Source: Petroclostridium xylanilyticum (lineage in GTDB: Bacteria; Bacillota; Clostridia; SK-Y3). Taken from it: a stretch of DNA of 64,000 nt. This document shows, in pieces, positions 15,687 to 25,295 of the stretch. The stretch spans positions 1-64,000 of the forward strand of contig NZ_NPML01000029.1 of NCBI RefSeq assembly GCF_002252565.1. The letters are read 5' to 3'. Each line of letters begins with the position of its first letter. The stretch's first letter is position 1. A model generated the notes under the pieces. It was not told the DNA's origin, did not search any database, and saw only the letters and a program-made list of their open reading frames with translations. The position numbers were made by a program, and so were the translations under genes.

Positions 15687-16019
15687 TTATTTCTTGACGT
15701 TAATAATTGCTTTTGAAACTTCCAGAATTAATCTCATATCCAATTCACTACAGTCTTTCACAAGCCTTGCAAATTCATCTCTTAAGTATTCCTTAGACTT
15801 ATAAACAGAATCAAGGAGCAATAAGTCTGGAGTTATTTCTAATGCATTACATATTTTTACAAGTGTCGGAAGACTAAGTTTTGTAGTACCGCACTCAATA
15901 TGGCTTACATGTTCTTTTGACATGTTTATTAACTCTGCAAGTTTTTCTTGTGAGATATTCTTTTTTAATCTTTCTTCTTTTAACCTTATGCCTATTTTCT
16001 TATAATCCAATTCTAACAC
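15687..16019 (-). CDS. XRE-family transcriptional regulator
   Basis: 110-aa protein with a typical Cro/CI helix-turn-helix at about 8-63 (RLKEERLKKNISQEKLAELI, then SKEHVSHIECGTTKLSLPTL) and a short C-terminal helical region. It is divergent from the truncated helicase and restriction-methylase genes, and its start is only about 85 bp from the truncated helicase frame. A controller role for the R-M locus is possible. The junction with foreign sequence between them weakens this. Confidence 0.8.
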   Translation of the reverse strand: MLELDYKKIGIRLKEERLKKNISQEKLAELINMSKEHVSHIECGTTKLSLPTLVKICNALEITPDLLLLDSVYKSKEYLRDEFARLVKDCSELDMRLILEVSKAIINVKK

Positions 16020-16102
16020 TCATATCACCTTGCATAAAAATATAACAGATTATACAAATTTTCAGAATGAACTACATAAGCATTTTGCTTATAATAGGTT
16101 GA

Positions 16103-17221
16103 AAAGTAGCTGTGTTCAGTGGTGAAAGCAGCAGTTACTTGAAAAGGGAAATAGAGAAGAACTTTAATCCTGCTGCAAAAGAAAGGGAGGATAGAATTAA
16201 TATTCTCATTACAACGGATATACTTGCGGAAGGTATTAATCTTCACCGATCCAATGTAATCGTTAATTATGATTTACCTTGGAACCCTACCAGAATAATG
16301 CAACGAGTAGGACGTATAAACAGAGTAGGAACAGAACATGACAGGATATATGTATTTAACTTTTTTCCTACTGCCCAGGCAAATGCTCAAGTTCCTCTTG
16401 AAGAAAATATTATGCAGAAGCTTCAGGCATTTCATGATACTTTAGGTGAAGATTTCAAATATCTGTCTGAAGATGAACAAGTTACTTCACACAAATTGTA
16501 TAATGTCCTTTCCGGAAAAGAAAGTTTGGAAGATGAAGAAGAAGGCAGTAATCCCGAGCTTGCATACCTTAATGTTATTAGAAAAATTAGAGACTATGAC
16601 CAAACACTTTTTGAAAAAATAAAACATCTTCCTTTAAAAGCTAAAGCCGCAAGAAGATTTAAAAGTATTCAGAGAAATGCAACTGTGACATTTATAAGAA
16701 AGGGATCCCTTAAAATGTTCTTCATGACAGATGGAGACGAAACAAGAGAAATATCGTTTATAGATGCTATCTCGTATATAAAAGCAGATAAAGACGAGCC
16801 AGTATTGCCTGTGCCGCAAGAATATTATAAGCATCTTGATTGCAATAAAAATGCTTTCGATGAAAGATTATTGTTAGATGATGAAATAGATACAGAAAAA
16901 ACAAGGCAAAGCGGTAATGATGCGAAAATGATAAAGCTGCTTAAAGCAATATCTAAATGCAAATCTTTTACAGACGAACAAGATGAAATGTTGATAAGGA
17001 TTAGAAAACTATGGGAGGATGGAGAAATTCCACAGTCCCTTACAAAAGAAATTTTAAAGTCTGTTGAGGGAATTTCAGACCCTATGCAGATATACTATGA
17101 GATATACGACAGAATACCAGAAAAATATTTAGAGGATAGAAAGACCAGAAAAAACTTTTTATCAGGTAATAAGCAGGTTATTCTTTCGGCATTTCTTTAC
17201 AAGGGGGAAGTTGACGCATGA
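16103..17221 (+). pseudogene. 5'-truncated superfamily 2 helicase of an R-M/defence operon
   Basis: The open frame starts abruptly after a stop at 16100-16102 with KVAVFSGESSSYLKREIEKN, which corresponds to the second RecA domain of a SNF2/DEAD-type helicase. Motif V (ILITTDILAEGINLHR) and motif VI (PTRIMQRVGRINRVG) are intact, but the entire first RecA domain, with Walker A and B, is missing. A GTG at 16112 could start a 369-aa product that cannot hydrolyse ATP. It overlaps the methylase gene by 4 nt, so the original operon order was helicase then methylase. Confidence 0.8.
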
Positions 17222-20200
17222 GTATAAAAAGGCAGATACTTGAGGAAACGTTCAAGAAACCTTTTGATATTGAGAGATTTGTAAAGTTTACCACAGAGTT
17301 TTTTAATGGCCCTCAAATATTGTCTCCATATAAAAGGAATGAGAAAGTGTGGAAGGAATACTGGTATTATATAGATTCCTACAGGCACGTTGCCAAGTAT
17401 ATAGACAGTAAAGATAATAAAATTTTAATACTTGCTGTTCAGTTAAAAAAAGGAAGAAGCGTAGAACGAGCAAGGAGTATGCAGAGGAACTTTATTTCAA
17501 GGCTTATTTCAGATAAACAATATGATGCAGCTATTGTGGCTTTTTACAGTGAAGATGAACCTACCTGGAGATTATCTTTTGTTAGGCTGGACTATGAATT
17601 TACAACTAAAGGTGTTAAACTTGATCTCACGCCAGCTAAAAGATATTCATATCTTGTTGGAGAGGGTGAACCGAGCCACACTGCACAAGAGCAATTGCTG
17701 CCAATATTTGAAAGGGAGAGTTACAATCCGACACTTGATGAAATTGAACATGCGTTTAGCGTTGAAACTGTAACTAAGGACTTTTTTGAGAAATATAAGG
17801 AAAAATATTATGACCTCAAAGAGTATCTTGATAATAACGAAGCATTTAAAGAAGAGGCGGAAAGGCATAATTTCACAAGTGAGCAATTTGCAAAAAAACT
17901 TATGGGTCAGCTTGTATTCTTGTATTTTCTCCAGAAAAAAGGATGGCTTGGGGTTAAGGTACTGCCTGAAAACAGACAATTAACGGAAGAAGAGTTTAAA
18001 AAGATATTTTATAGGCAAAACAAAGTTGGAAAGGATGTTTTGTTAAAAGTTTTTCCAGTTTGTGAAAATGGCATAAGAAAAGTCAATACATACAATCTTA
18101 GCAGGCTTAGTGACGAAGAGGGTGAAATACTGGCAGGATGTTTTAAAGGAACTGAGTATGAAAAACCGTGGGGGAGTGGGACGAGAACATTTATAAGAGA
18201 CCTCTTTACCCATTGTGTCGAAAATACAAATAAGAATTTTTTTGATGATTTTCTTGAACCTTTATTTTATGAGGCTTTAAATAAAAAGCGTGGAGAAAAC
18301 CATTATTACCCAAAGTTCAACTGTAAGATTCCGTTTCTCAATGGAGGCCTATTTGAACCTCTGGATAATTATGACTGGCGGCATAATGATTTTAATATTC
18401 CCAATGAAATATTCTCCAACTCAAAAACAAAAGGTAGAGAAGCAGATGGTATTCTTGATATTTTTGACCGCTATAATTTTACCATTAATGAAGATGAGCC
18501 TCTTGAAAGAGAAGTTGCCGTTGACCCTGAGATGCTTGGCAAGATATTTGAAAACCTGCTTGATGCAAAAGACAGGAAGTGTAAAGGAGCTTTTTATACC
18601 CCACGTGAAATTGTACACTATATGTGTCAGGAGAGCCTTATCAACTACCTTGTAAATGAAACCGGAGTTCCTTACCAGGATATTAAGAATTTTATACTTT
18701 ATGGTGAACTTATGAAAGATGAAGACTGCAGTAGAGCGCTTGAAGAAGGTAATAAAGAGCAAAGAATCCCTAAAACAGTTTTTGAAAATCTGAAAAAGAT
18801 AGACAATGCGCTAGAGCAGGTAAGAATTGCTGATCCGGCAGTGGGATCTGGGGCATTTCCACTTGGTATGCTTAATGAAATTGTAAAGGCAAAGATGAAC
18901 ATTACTGAATATCTTGTTAGAGATATTCCAGCTGAGAACAAGTATGAACGGTTTTTATTAAGAAAGAACAGGCATCCATACAGGATAAAATGGGAAACAA
19001 TTAAAAATTCAATTTTTGCAGTGGATATTGAAAGCAGTGCGGTTGATATTGCCAAGCTTAGACTCTGGCTTTCCCTTGTTGTTGATCAGGAAATTGATGA
19101 GGAGAATCCATGCCCGCATCCGCTTCCTAACCTTGACTGCAATATTATGTGTGGCAACAGTCTGATAGATGAATTTGAAGGGATAAAACTTTTTGATGAG
19201 AGTTTACTTTCAAAACAGGAACACTCAAAAGATAATACATTTGAGAGCTATCAGATATCCATTTTTCAGGATCAGATAGAAATGCTTCTGGAAGACTTGT
19301 TCGAACAACAGGACAGGCTTTTTGTGGAAGAAGATACTGCTAAAAAGATGGAGATAAAAAAGAACATAGATAAAATTATTGATTCTATAATAAGGGCAAA
19401 GCTTTCAAGGGATAAAAATAAAGAGGGATTGATAAAGTATGAACAATCCCTAAAAGAAAAGACAAAACCATATTTTTTATGGAAACTGGAGTTTGCAAAA
19501 ATATTCAAGGAAAAGGGTGGATTTGACATTGTTATTGGGAATCCACCGTATATCGGATTTCATCATGTTCCTGATAAAGATTATTTTAAGCAAAACTACT
19601 TTGTTGCAAATGGGAAATATGACTTTTATGTTCTTTTTATTGAAAATGGTCTAAAAATACTTAAAACTGACGGTATTTTATCTTTTATATGTCCTTCGTA
19701 TTTTTATAAGCGTAATTATGGTAAAAATACAAGAAAACTAATACTTGACACAACACGAATACTATATATTGCAGATTTCAAAGACTTTCAGATATTTGAT
19801 TCTGCATTAACTTATACATGTATATTTGGTTTACAAAAAAATACTGATAATAGAAAAACATGGTTTAAAGTATTGGGTACTACATTAAATGATGAAGATT
19901 CTTTTAAAATTGAGCAAGTTTCACTTAAAGAACCAAGTTGGTCACTTGAAAATGAAAGCAGCAACACAATTATAAAAAAAGTGAAATCAATGTCAAATTT
20001 TACTTTTGGAAGTATAACTAAATCAATATCCCAGGGCATTGTTACCGGTTTTAATGATGTATTTTTGATAACAGGTGAATTTATTACTTCAAATTGTATA
20101 GAGATGGATTATTTAAAGAAAGTTTATAAAGGTAAGGATATAAGAAATGGTCAATTAATTGACTCGAACCAATTTGTGTTTTATCCCTATGAAGAAGCTG

Positions 20201-20757
20201 AAGATGGAAAAGATATATGCATTTCTGAAAATATTCTAAAACAGAAATGTCCAAATTTATATTCATACCTTGAGTCAAATAAAGATAAATTGTTAAGCCG
20301 AGATTACTTTTTAAAAAGTAATAAGAAGTGGTATGAGCTCTGGAATCCAAGGAAAAAGAGGCATTTTGAAAATAGAAAGTTTGTTTTCTCAGAAATAAAT
20401 ATTCGTAATGATTTTGTACTAGTAGGAAGTTGCTATTATACAGACAGTGCATGTGGAGCTGAGTTAAAAGAGGAGAAGCAGAAATATGAAAAGTATCTAT
20501 ATCTTTATCTCAATTCAGACTTGATTACCTACGTGTACAGAAAAATGTCTGTACCAAAAGCTAATGGATATTTAATATATAAGAATGCTTTTCTTAAAGA
20601 GCTGCCTATCCTTATTAATGATTCAATTGATGAGAACATTAGTTCTTTTGAAAATATGAGTCAGGTAGAATTTGATAAACTTCTGTTTAATTTATTTAAC
20701 ATAAGTGATGATGAAATATTATTGATTAGGAATGAACTATCTACTTATACAAGCTAA
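17218..20757 (+). CDS. Eco57I-like restriction-modification methyltransferase
   Basis: 1179-aa N6-adenine methyltransferase of the Eco57I/type IIG class. The N-terminal part (about 1-200) holds a possible nuclease-like region (ILAVQLKKGRSVERA). The SAM-binding motif is DPAVGSGAFPLGML near 538, and the catalytic NPPYIGF lies near 774. The C-terminal half should be the target recognition domain. ATGA overlap with the upstream helicase remnant shows they were one operon. Such helicase-methylase pairs occur in phage-defence islands. With the helicase truncated, methylation may survive while restriction is lost; that is inference. Confidence 0.8.
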   Translation: MSIKRQILEETFKKPFDIERFVKFTTEFFNGPQILSPYKRNEKVWKEYWYYIDSYRHVAKYIDSKDNKILILAVQLKKGRSVERARSMQRNFISRLISDKQYDAAIVAFYSEDEPTWRLSFVRLDYEFTTKGVKLDLTPAKRYSYLVGEGEPSHTAQEQLLPIFERESYNPTLDEIEHAFSVETVTKDFFEKYKEKYYDLKEYLDNNEAFKEEAERHNFTSEQFAKKLMGQLVFLYFLQKKGWLGVKVLPENRQLTEEEFKKIFYRQNKVGKDVLLKVFPVCENGIRKVNTYNLSRLSDEEGEILAGCFKGTEYEKPWGSGTRTFIRDLFTHCVENTNKNFFDDFLEPLFYEALNKKRGENHYYPKFNCKIPFLNGGLFEPLDNYDWRHNDFNIPNEIFSNSKTKGREADGILDIFDRYNFTINEDEPLEREVAVDPEMLGKIFENLLDAKDRKCKGAFYTPREIVHYMCQESLINYLVNETGVPYQDIKNFILYGELMKDEDCSRALEEGNKEQRIPKTVFENLKKIDNALEQVRIADPAVGSGAFPLGMLNEIVKAKMNITEYLVRDIPAENKYERFLLRKNRHPYRIKWETIKNSIFAVDIESSAVDIAKLRLWLSLVVDQEIDEENPCPHPLPNLDCNIMCGNSLIDEFEGIKLFDESLLSKQEHSKDNTFESYQISIFQDQIEMLLEDLFEQQDRLFVEEDTAKKMEIKKNIDKIIDSIIRAKLSRDKNKEGLIKYEQSLKEKTKPYFLWKLEFAKIFKEKGGFDIVIGNPPYIGFHHVPDKDYFKQNYFVANGKYDFYVLFIENGLKILKTDGILSFICPSYFYKRNYGKNTRKLILDTTRILYIADFKDFQIFDSALTYTCIFGLQKNTDNRKTWFKVLGTTLNDEDSFKIEQVSLKEPSWSLENESSNTIIKKVKSMSNFTFGSITKSISQGIVTGFNDVFLITGEFITSNCIEMDYLKKVYKGKDIRNGQLIDSNQFVFYPYEEAEDGKDICISENILKQKCPNLYSYLESNKDKLLSRDYFLKSNKKWYELWNPRKKRHFENRKFVFSEINIRNDFVLVGSCYYTDSACGAELKEEKQKYEKYLYLYLNSDLITYVYRKMSVPKANGYLIYKNAFLKELPILINDSIDENISSFENMSQVEFDKLLFNLFNISDDEILLIRNELSTYTS

Positions 20758-20779
20758 AAAATATTAGGGAAGAATGATT

Positions 20780-20959
20780 ATGATAGACATCAAATATGAA
20801 ATTATTGAAAATTACGGTATGCTATCAGAATCAGCAAAAGGCTAAAAAAAGAACTTGATCTCGTAAGTTGGAACAATAAAGAACCGAAGTATGACATTGG
20901 AGATTGATCTCTAGATGAATTGGGGAATTCTTTAACTTTCAGTACTTTAAAGATATAAT
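20780..20959 (+). pseudogene. YdbC/PC4-like gene remnant (frameshifted)
   Basis: The frame starts MIDIKYEIIENYGMLSESAKG then stops; a shifted frame continues KKELDLVSWNNKEPKYDIGD before another stop. Together they match the N-terminal part of the YdbC (DUF2128) family of PC4-like single-strand-binding proteins. The AGGGAAGAATG ribosome site is still present. The C-terminal half is lost. Confidence 0.6.
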
Positions 20960-21051
20960 TTGTCGAAACTTGCGGTGAAAAAATAAAGGAATATAGCATT
21001 TTGTGGAGAATAATATTTAGTATATTCTTTAATTAAGGTTGGTTGATTTTC

Positions 21052-21174
21052 ATGATGTTGAATGACCTTATAAGCATTATAAAAAATGAATTCCCTGAAA
21101 AGGCTATTGATTTGTCTGAAAGCCTTACTTTACTTAGGGAAACGATTAATGACTTGATGGAGGCCGTTTGCTAA
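21052..21174 (+). CDS. Small hypothetical protein, possibly truncated
   Basis: 40-codon ORF, MMLNDLISIIKNEFPEKAID, ending LMEAVC-stop. It has a weak upstream ribosome site (GGTTGG). A second frame just past the stop keeps a coding look (KTWQNYKTQYKRG), so a frameshift may have shortened it. Function unknown. Confidence 0.4.
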   Translation: MMLNDLISIIKNEFPEKAIDLSESLTLLRETINDLMEAVC

Positions 21175-21244
21175 AGACTTGGCAGAATTATAAAACCCAA
21201 TATAAGCGTGGATTGGGAAGTCAAAACAAATGGGAGGTTGGGTT

Positions 21245-22240
21245 ATGGCAGACAGAAATAATATAGAAGATATATATCAGATTGTCTGGGATGACTTTAA
21301 TTGGGTTATAGAAGATATGACTCAACATAGAAACTTGATTAAGGAAAAAATGATTCAATGTTTGCAGGATGATAATATTGATGAGATTGATGATTACAAA
21401 CAAAAATATGAAAATATTAGCAAATTAATATCAAAATTGGAGAATATCAAACAAGAATATGCATCTATAACAAAAGATGATAGTTTGGAGAATAATAGTG
21501 AATCACAAGATGTAAGATATAATGATTTGGAGGATTGGACAGATACCAATCCTGAAGAGATTTTGTTATTTGGAAAGAAATACGAGGTTAAATATTGGAG
21601 AGATATTCTAATAATTTTGTTAGAAGAACTTATCAAAAGAAATAAAGATTTTGTAGATAACTTGGATAAAATGAATGACTTTAAAGGGAGAACAAGATTG
21701 TGTTTTACATACGATGAGACACTTATTGATGTAAGATTTTATAAAAAAATATCAAATGGTTTATATGTGATGGTAAACAATAATGCAAATTCTATAGTCA
21801 CTTTATGTAGAAAGATTTTAAGAATCAGCGGGTATTCACATGATGAACTGAAAATAAGAATTAAAGAAGATGAAAAGGCCAAAACAGGTATAGTTGAAAA
21901 ACTAGAAACGGATAATTCAAGCAACTTAATAAAACTTCCAAAAAAATATGCTAGTATTTCATTAGACAAGCAGCTTTTTAAAACTATTGTAAATAGTATT
22001 ATCAAACGGAAAGAGGAGTATGGAACAGAATATATTGAACCAAGAAAAATAGAAGAAAAATATGAAAAAATTATTCTAGATACTACAAAATATACCATTG
22101 CATATCATGTGGTTATAAATATTATAAAATATCTTAAAGATAGTCACTTTATTGATAATTATAACGGTACCAAAAAAGGAAAATACATTGTTGTTGATGA
22201 TGGCTCTTTACAATCGTGGATTGAAAATAATATAAGGTAG
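21245..22240 (+). CDS. Unrecognised 331-aa protein downstream of R-M genes
   Basis: The start is the ATG at 21245, 7 nt after GGGAGG. The N-terminal 85 residues are coiled-coil-like (ISKLISKLENIKQEY). The middle section KKYEVKYWRDILIILLEELI, then GLYVMVNNNANSIVTLC, looks like a small domain seen at the ends of several restriction-type proteins, including DUF262-like ones. The C-terminal section (about 240-331) resembles a winged-helix-like fold. Being directly after an R-M locus suggests defence cargo. No catalytic motif was found. Confidence 0.55.
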   Translation: MADRNNIEDIYQIVWDDFNWVIEDMTQHRNLIKEKMIQCLQDDNIDEIDDYKQKYENISKLISKLENIKQEYASITKDDSLENNSESQDVRYNDLEDWTDTNPEEILLFGKKYEVKYWRDILIILLEELIKRNKDFVDNLDKMNDFKGRTRLCFTYDETLIDVRFYKKISNGLYVMVNNNANSIVTLCRKILRISGYSHDELKIRIKEDEKAKTGIVEKLETDNSSNLIKLPKKYASISLDKQLFKTIVNSIIKRKEEYGTEYIEPRKIEEKYEKIILDTTKYTIAYHVVINIIKYLKDSHFIDNYNGTKKGKYIVVDDGSLQSWIENNIR

Positions 22241-22274
22241 ATAAACCCGGCTATTAAAGGAAGGAGTGTTCCAA

Positions 22275-22505
22275 ATGGAAGAATTGATAATGCTGATGCA
22301 GGAAATCAAAGATATACTGCTTACTATCAATTCAAACATTGAACAATTAAATACAAATGTAGAATCTCTTGCAAATGGAGAAGCATATTCAATTTCCAAT
22401 ATCTGTGACAAATTGGACTCTATAGCTTCTACTATGAGCAGCATAGAAACTACTGTTAATTCAATAGACGTATCGGTTGATAGTATTGAGTTGAATATGT
22501 CGTAA
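22275..22505 (+). CDS. Small coiled-coil protein
   Basis: 76-aa protein, MEELIMLMQEIKDILLTINS, rich in I/L and N/S heptads to the end (SIDVSVDSIELNMS). It is predicted to be an extended coiled coil or tail-fibre-like helix. AAGGAAGGAG gives a good ribosome site. It follows the 331-aa gene by 34 nt, probably in the same transcript. Function unknown. Confidence 0.55.
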   Translation: MEELIMLMQEIKDILLTINSNIEQLNTNVESLANGEAYSISNICDKLDSIASTMSSIETTVNSIDVSVDSIELNMS

Positions 22506-22532
22506 AACTGATTAAGTTTCAGGAGGGCTAAT

Positions 22533-22736
22533 ATGCATGAAGAAAATGCTCAATGCAAAAATAATGTAAATATAAAAAGGTTAGATTCAGATTATCAAGA
22601 TTTAATAGAAAATATCAAAGGTAAAACAGTTGCAAGATATCCGAAAAAAAGTTTAAAAATAAGAAAAGTACATTCGTTATTAGATGAAGAGTATCTAGAT
22701 TATATATTAAACTCAAACTTCGCAGCACTAAAATAG
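22533..22736 (+). CDS. Small hypothetical protein
   Basis: 67-aa basic protein with AGGAGGG 7 nt upstream of ATG. It contains KRLDSDYQDLIENIKGKTVA and a basic patch RYPKKSLKIRKVHS. It is the last gene of the block before the IS4-like insertion. Function unknown. Confidence 0.5.
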   Translation: MHEENAQCKNNVNIKRLDSDYQDLIENIKGKTVARYPKKSLKIRKVHSLLDEEYLDYILNSNFAALK

Positions 22737-22745
22737 ACTATGCTC

Positions 22746-24295
22746 CTTGAAAATTCAATATTTCACGGCAATTATAAATGTATTAACTTGCTAAGAAGCC
22801 TTTTTTTTGTACCAGTTTCCTTGACAGGTATTCTGGTAGCTTGAGAATAAATGCTTCAATAAACTGCCTGATCTGCTCATCTGTTAGAAACAGGACTTCC
22901 TGAAGCGTTTCTTCCAGGATTTTAAGTATGATTGCCAAGGTCTCAGCAAACTGTATATCCTGAAGTTCATCGTATGCAAGGTAGAATATCTCTCCTAACG
23001 TGCGTACATCTTCTTTGTTCCTGCATTCTACAGCCAACATCATGTACCGAACCAGCACAATTGCAGTGTGTGCAACCATTGCATCATAGGAAAGACACTG
23101 GAACTCCTTGTTCAGGTTCAGGTAAGACTTGCATACTTTAAAGAATACCTCGATGCTCCAGCGTTTGCCGTATATACGGATGATTTCCTCTTCGGGCAAG
23201 CTCATGTCGGTAGAGATTAAGGCAATCCACTTTTTGCGGTTGTTTCGGTCACGCACAAACACAATCATGACAGGCAGCTTGTTGTCGTGCTGATCATAAA
23301 TCTCAGCAGCAACGGATAGAAGGTATTTGGACTTCCCGCGGCGCTTCTTATTGGCATTGTATATCTGAGTCAAAGTTTTCTTTTCCCCATCAATCAGGTA
23401 TTTGATTTTGGGTGAATTTTTTAATCTGGCAATGGTATGAAGCTTTAGTTCAAATATCTCAACGATTGTGGTCGAGAAAGAAAATCAACTGTCAAACAGT
23501 ACATGCTTTGCTTGGATACCTGATTTAACAACTGTTCTAAGCATTTCAAGCATTACAGCCGGGGCCTTTGTGATTGCTTGCGTTCTATGCTTGTAAGCAA
23601 TAGAACGCTTGTCAAGACCGTCCTTCATCTCACAATACCTGTTTTTCTTATCTTCCGAGCTTAACAAGCTGAAGATAAGCGGTATGAAGGTGTTGCCGTT
23701 CGTCCAGCCTAAAGTGAGCATTCTGAAGCCTTTTTTGAACTTACTTCCCTTGCCTGCGTGGTCATGCACATTGGCAAGAAGTTCGACGCATTTGCTTCTA
23801 AGCTTTCCGTAAAACGTGTCATCGATAACGATAGCATTGATGCGGTTTTCGGAAGTTAAGCCTAACAGATGGGTATTGATGATGGTTCCTGCCAAATGTA
23901 CTAAAAATAACTGTCAGTTGATATACATGGAGTTAAGAAACCTGTACACGACATCCTTTGCAAAGCCTGGATGATTCGTGCCGTTTTGATAATTCATGTA
24001 CATGCTCTTTTTGGTATATACAAGCTGCAACAGATAGAAAAAAATGCTGAGAACAGGTATACCACTTTCTTTATAGCAATTTGCTTTTTTCAGGGCACTT
24101 ATGACCTTGAAATTCTTTATGAAATTCATAATTGAACGCATAATTTGCTTTTCATTTTCATTGTATTGTGGTATATTGTTCATATCAGCAAATCCTCCTA
24201 GTTGTGGAATTTATGTTGTTTTTTGGCGATTACATCATACCACAATTATGAGGATTTTGCTATATATAATTGCCTTAAAGTATTGAATTTTCAAG
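22746..24295. mobile_element. Degenerate IS4-family element
   Basis: About 1550 bp bounded by inverted repeats. CTTGAAAATTCAATA at 22746 is mirrored exactly at 24281-24295, and the homology continues inward as GGCAATTATA. The transposase inside is broken into several frames. No clear target duplication was seen. Confidence 0.8.
22783..24183 (-). pseudogene. IS4-family transposase, broken
   Basis: Reading from 24183 leftwards: an N-terminal piece (MNNIPQYNENEKQIMRSIMN), a middle piece from 23895 with the first catalytic aspartate (VIDDTFYGKLRSK) and a second at LFDS, and a C-terminal piece from 23373. The C-terminal piece carries YGKRWSIEVFFKVCK, a Y-(2)-R-(3)-E-(6)-K signature that defines the IS4 family and contains the catalytic glutamate. 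Stops at about 23484 and 23913 separate the pieces. Point decay rather than gross deletion explains most of the damage. Confidence 0.85.
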
Positions 24296-24355
24296 ATTCG
24301 GTAACACCTTTACGGGTGCGAAGTTTGAGAATGTAAATTTTAAATCTGAATATGT

Positions 24356-24384
24356 TTGATATTTTATTTGTCTGGTAGTATAAT
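24356..24384 (+). promoter_or_regulatory. Sigma-A-type promoter
   Basis: TTGATA (24356-24361) and TATAAT (24379-24384) are separated by exactly 17 bp. It should drive the small gene at 24418. Confidence 0.75.
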
Positions 24385-24417
24385 AAAAGTGAAGGCAAGA
24401 AAAAGAGGTGATCAAAG

Positions 24418-24591
24418 ATGGCAACAATTTCATTTACAAAGGATTTTGCCGTAACAAAAAGAGAGACCGTTGAGAGGCTTGAAAAAGGAATTCAGAATAC
24501 AAAGCCTTTAAATATAGATTCCAGAAATGTTATTGCTGATTTGAAAAGGAGTGAGGGAAAATTATTGAGTTTGCTTCGCTCCAAAGCTTGA
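24418..24591 (+). CDS. Small protein, possible antitoxin partner of an acetyltransferase-like gene
   Basis: 57-aa protein, MATISFTKDFAVTKRETVER, with AGAGGTG 8 nt upstream of ATG and a strong promoter. Its end overlaps the start of a decayed acetyltransferase-like frame, a layout like two-gene toxin-antitoxin operons. The antitoxin idea rests on gene order only. Confidence 0.5.
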   Translation: MATISFTKDFAVTKRETVERLEKGIQNTKPLNIDSRNVIADLKRSEGKLLSLLRSKA

Positions 24592-24880
24592 TTAAAGCAA
24601 AGGACATTGATGAGAATTTATGAAGAGACGCGTTCTCTCTTTTTTATTGTAAAAAAGATGAAGACATTACCGATTTTATTAAAAACAAAGCCATTGAATA
24701 TGAAAAAAGAGACAAATGCAGAACATACATATATTTTGATTCGAATTATCTTGAGGAGACCGGGAGATTGAAAATTGCTGGCTTTTTTTCTATTGCGATG
24801 AAGACGATAAAGGTTCCTGTGATAGAGACCATGTCAAAGAACCTGCGAAAAAAGTTAGGCAACCTTTCAGACTATAAATA
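24558..24880 (+). pseudogene. GNAT-type acetyltransferase-like gene, broken
   Basis: A continuous frame, KIIEFASLQSLIKAKDIDENL-stop-RDAFSLFYCKKDEDITDF, runs on through KAIEYEKRDKCRTYIYFD and LKIAGFFSIAMKTIKVP. This resembles the front part of a family of GNAT-like proteins found on clostridial mobile DNA. An in-frame TGA, no ATG at the front and an abrupt join to an HNH fragment at TATAAAT make it a pseudogene. Confidence 0.5.
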
Positions 24881-25107
24881 CTGTGTGTGGATTTGACTTT
24901 AAAGAGTTTTATGGTGATATTGGAATTGGGTACATCGAAGTTCATCATATCAAACCATTAAATGAGATAAGTAAAGAATATATAGTTGACACTGTTAATG
25001 ATTTAAGACCTATATGTCCGAACTGCCATTCCATGTTGCATAAAGCAAATATTTCGGTTGAGAACTTAAGAGATATTGTTGAAAAGAACCATAGGAAGTT
25101 ATTTTAG
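24873..25107 (+). pseudogene. 3' fragment of an HNH endonuclease gene
   Basis: From about 24890 to the stop at 25107 the sequence is close to 95% identical by eye to the last 215 bp of the HNH gene at 14617-15402. It encodes EVHHIKPLNEIS, NDLRPICPNCHSMLHK and a near-identical tail. The first CxxC and everything upstream are replaced by the acetyltransferase-like pseudogene. Confidence 0.85.
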
Positions 25108-25295
25108 CTACGTAATAATTATTAGATGAAATCATTCAATTTGAAGTACTAAAAGCAGCGTAGTTGCACTAAATCACTATAAAAGAATCAAATGCAATAC
25201 TGGAAGAATGATAATAACTTTGTACTGTGATAAGAAAATATGCTTGAAAAGTTGTGATGCATGTGAATATTGAAAAAATAGATGGAGGGATTATT

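Noticed and set aside
21230-21245. Earlier start for the 331-aa protein
   Set aside because: The earlier frame overlaps the GGGAGG ribosome site; the ATG at 21245 has correct spacing.
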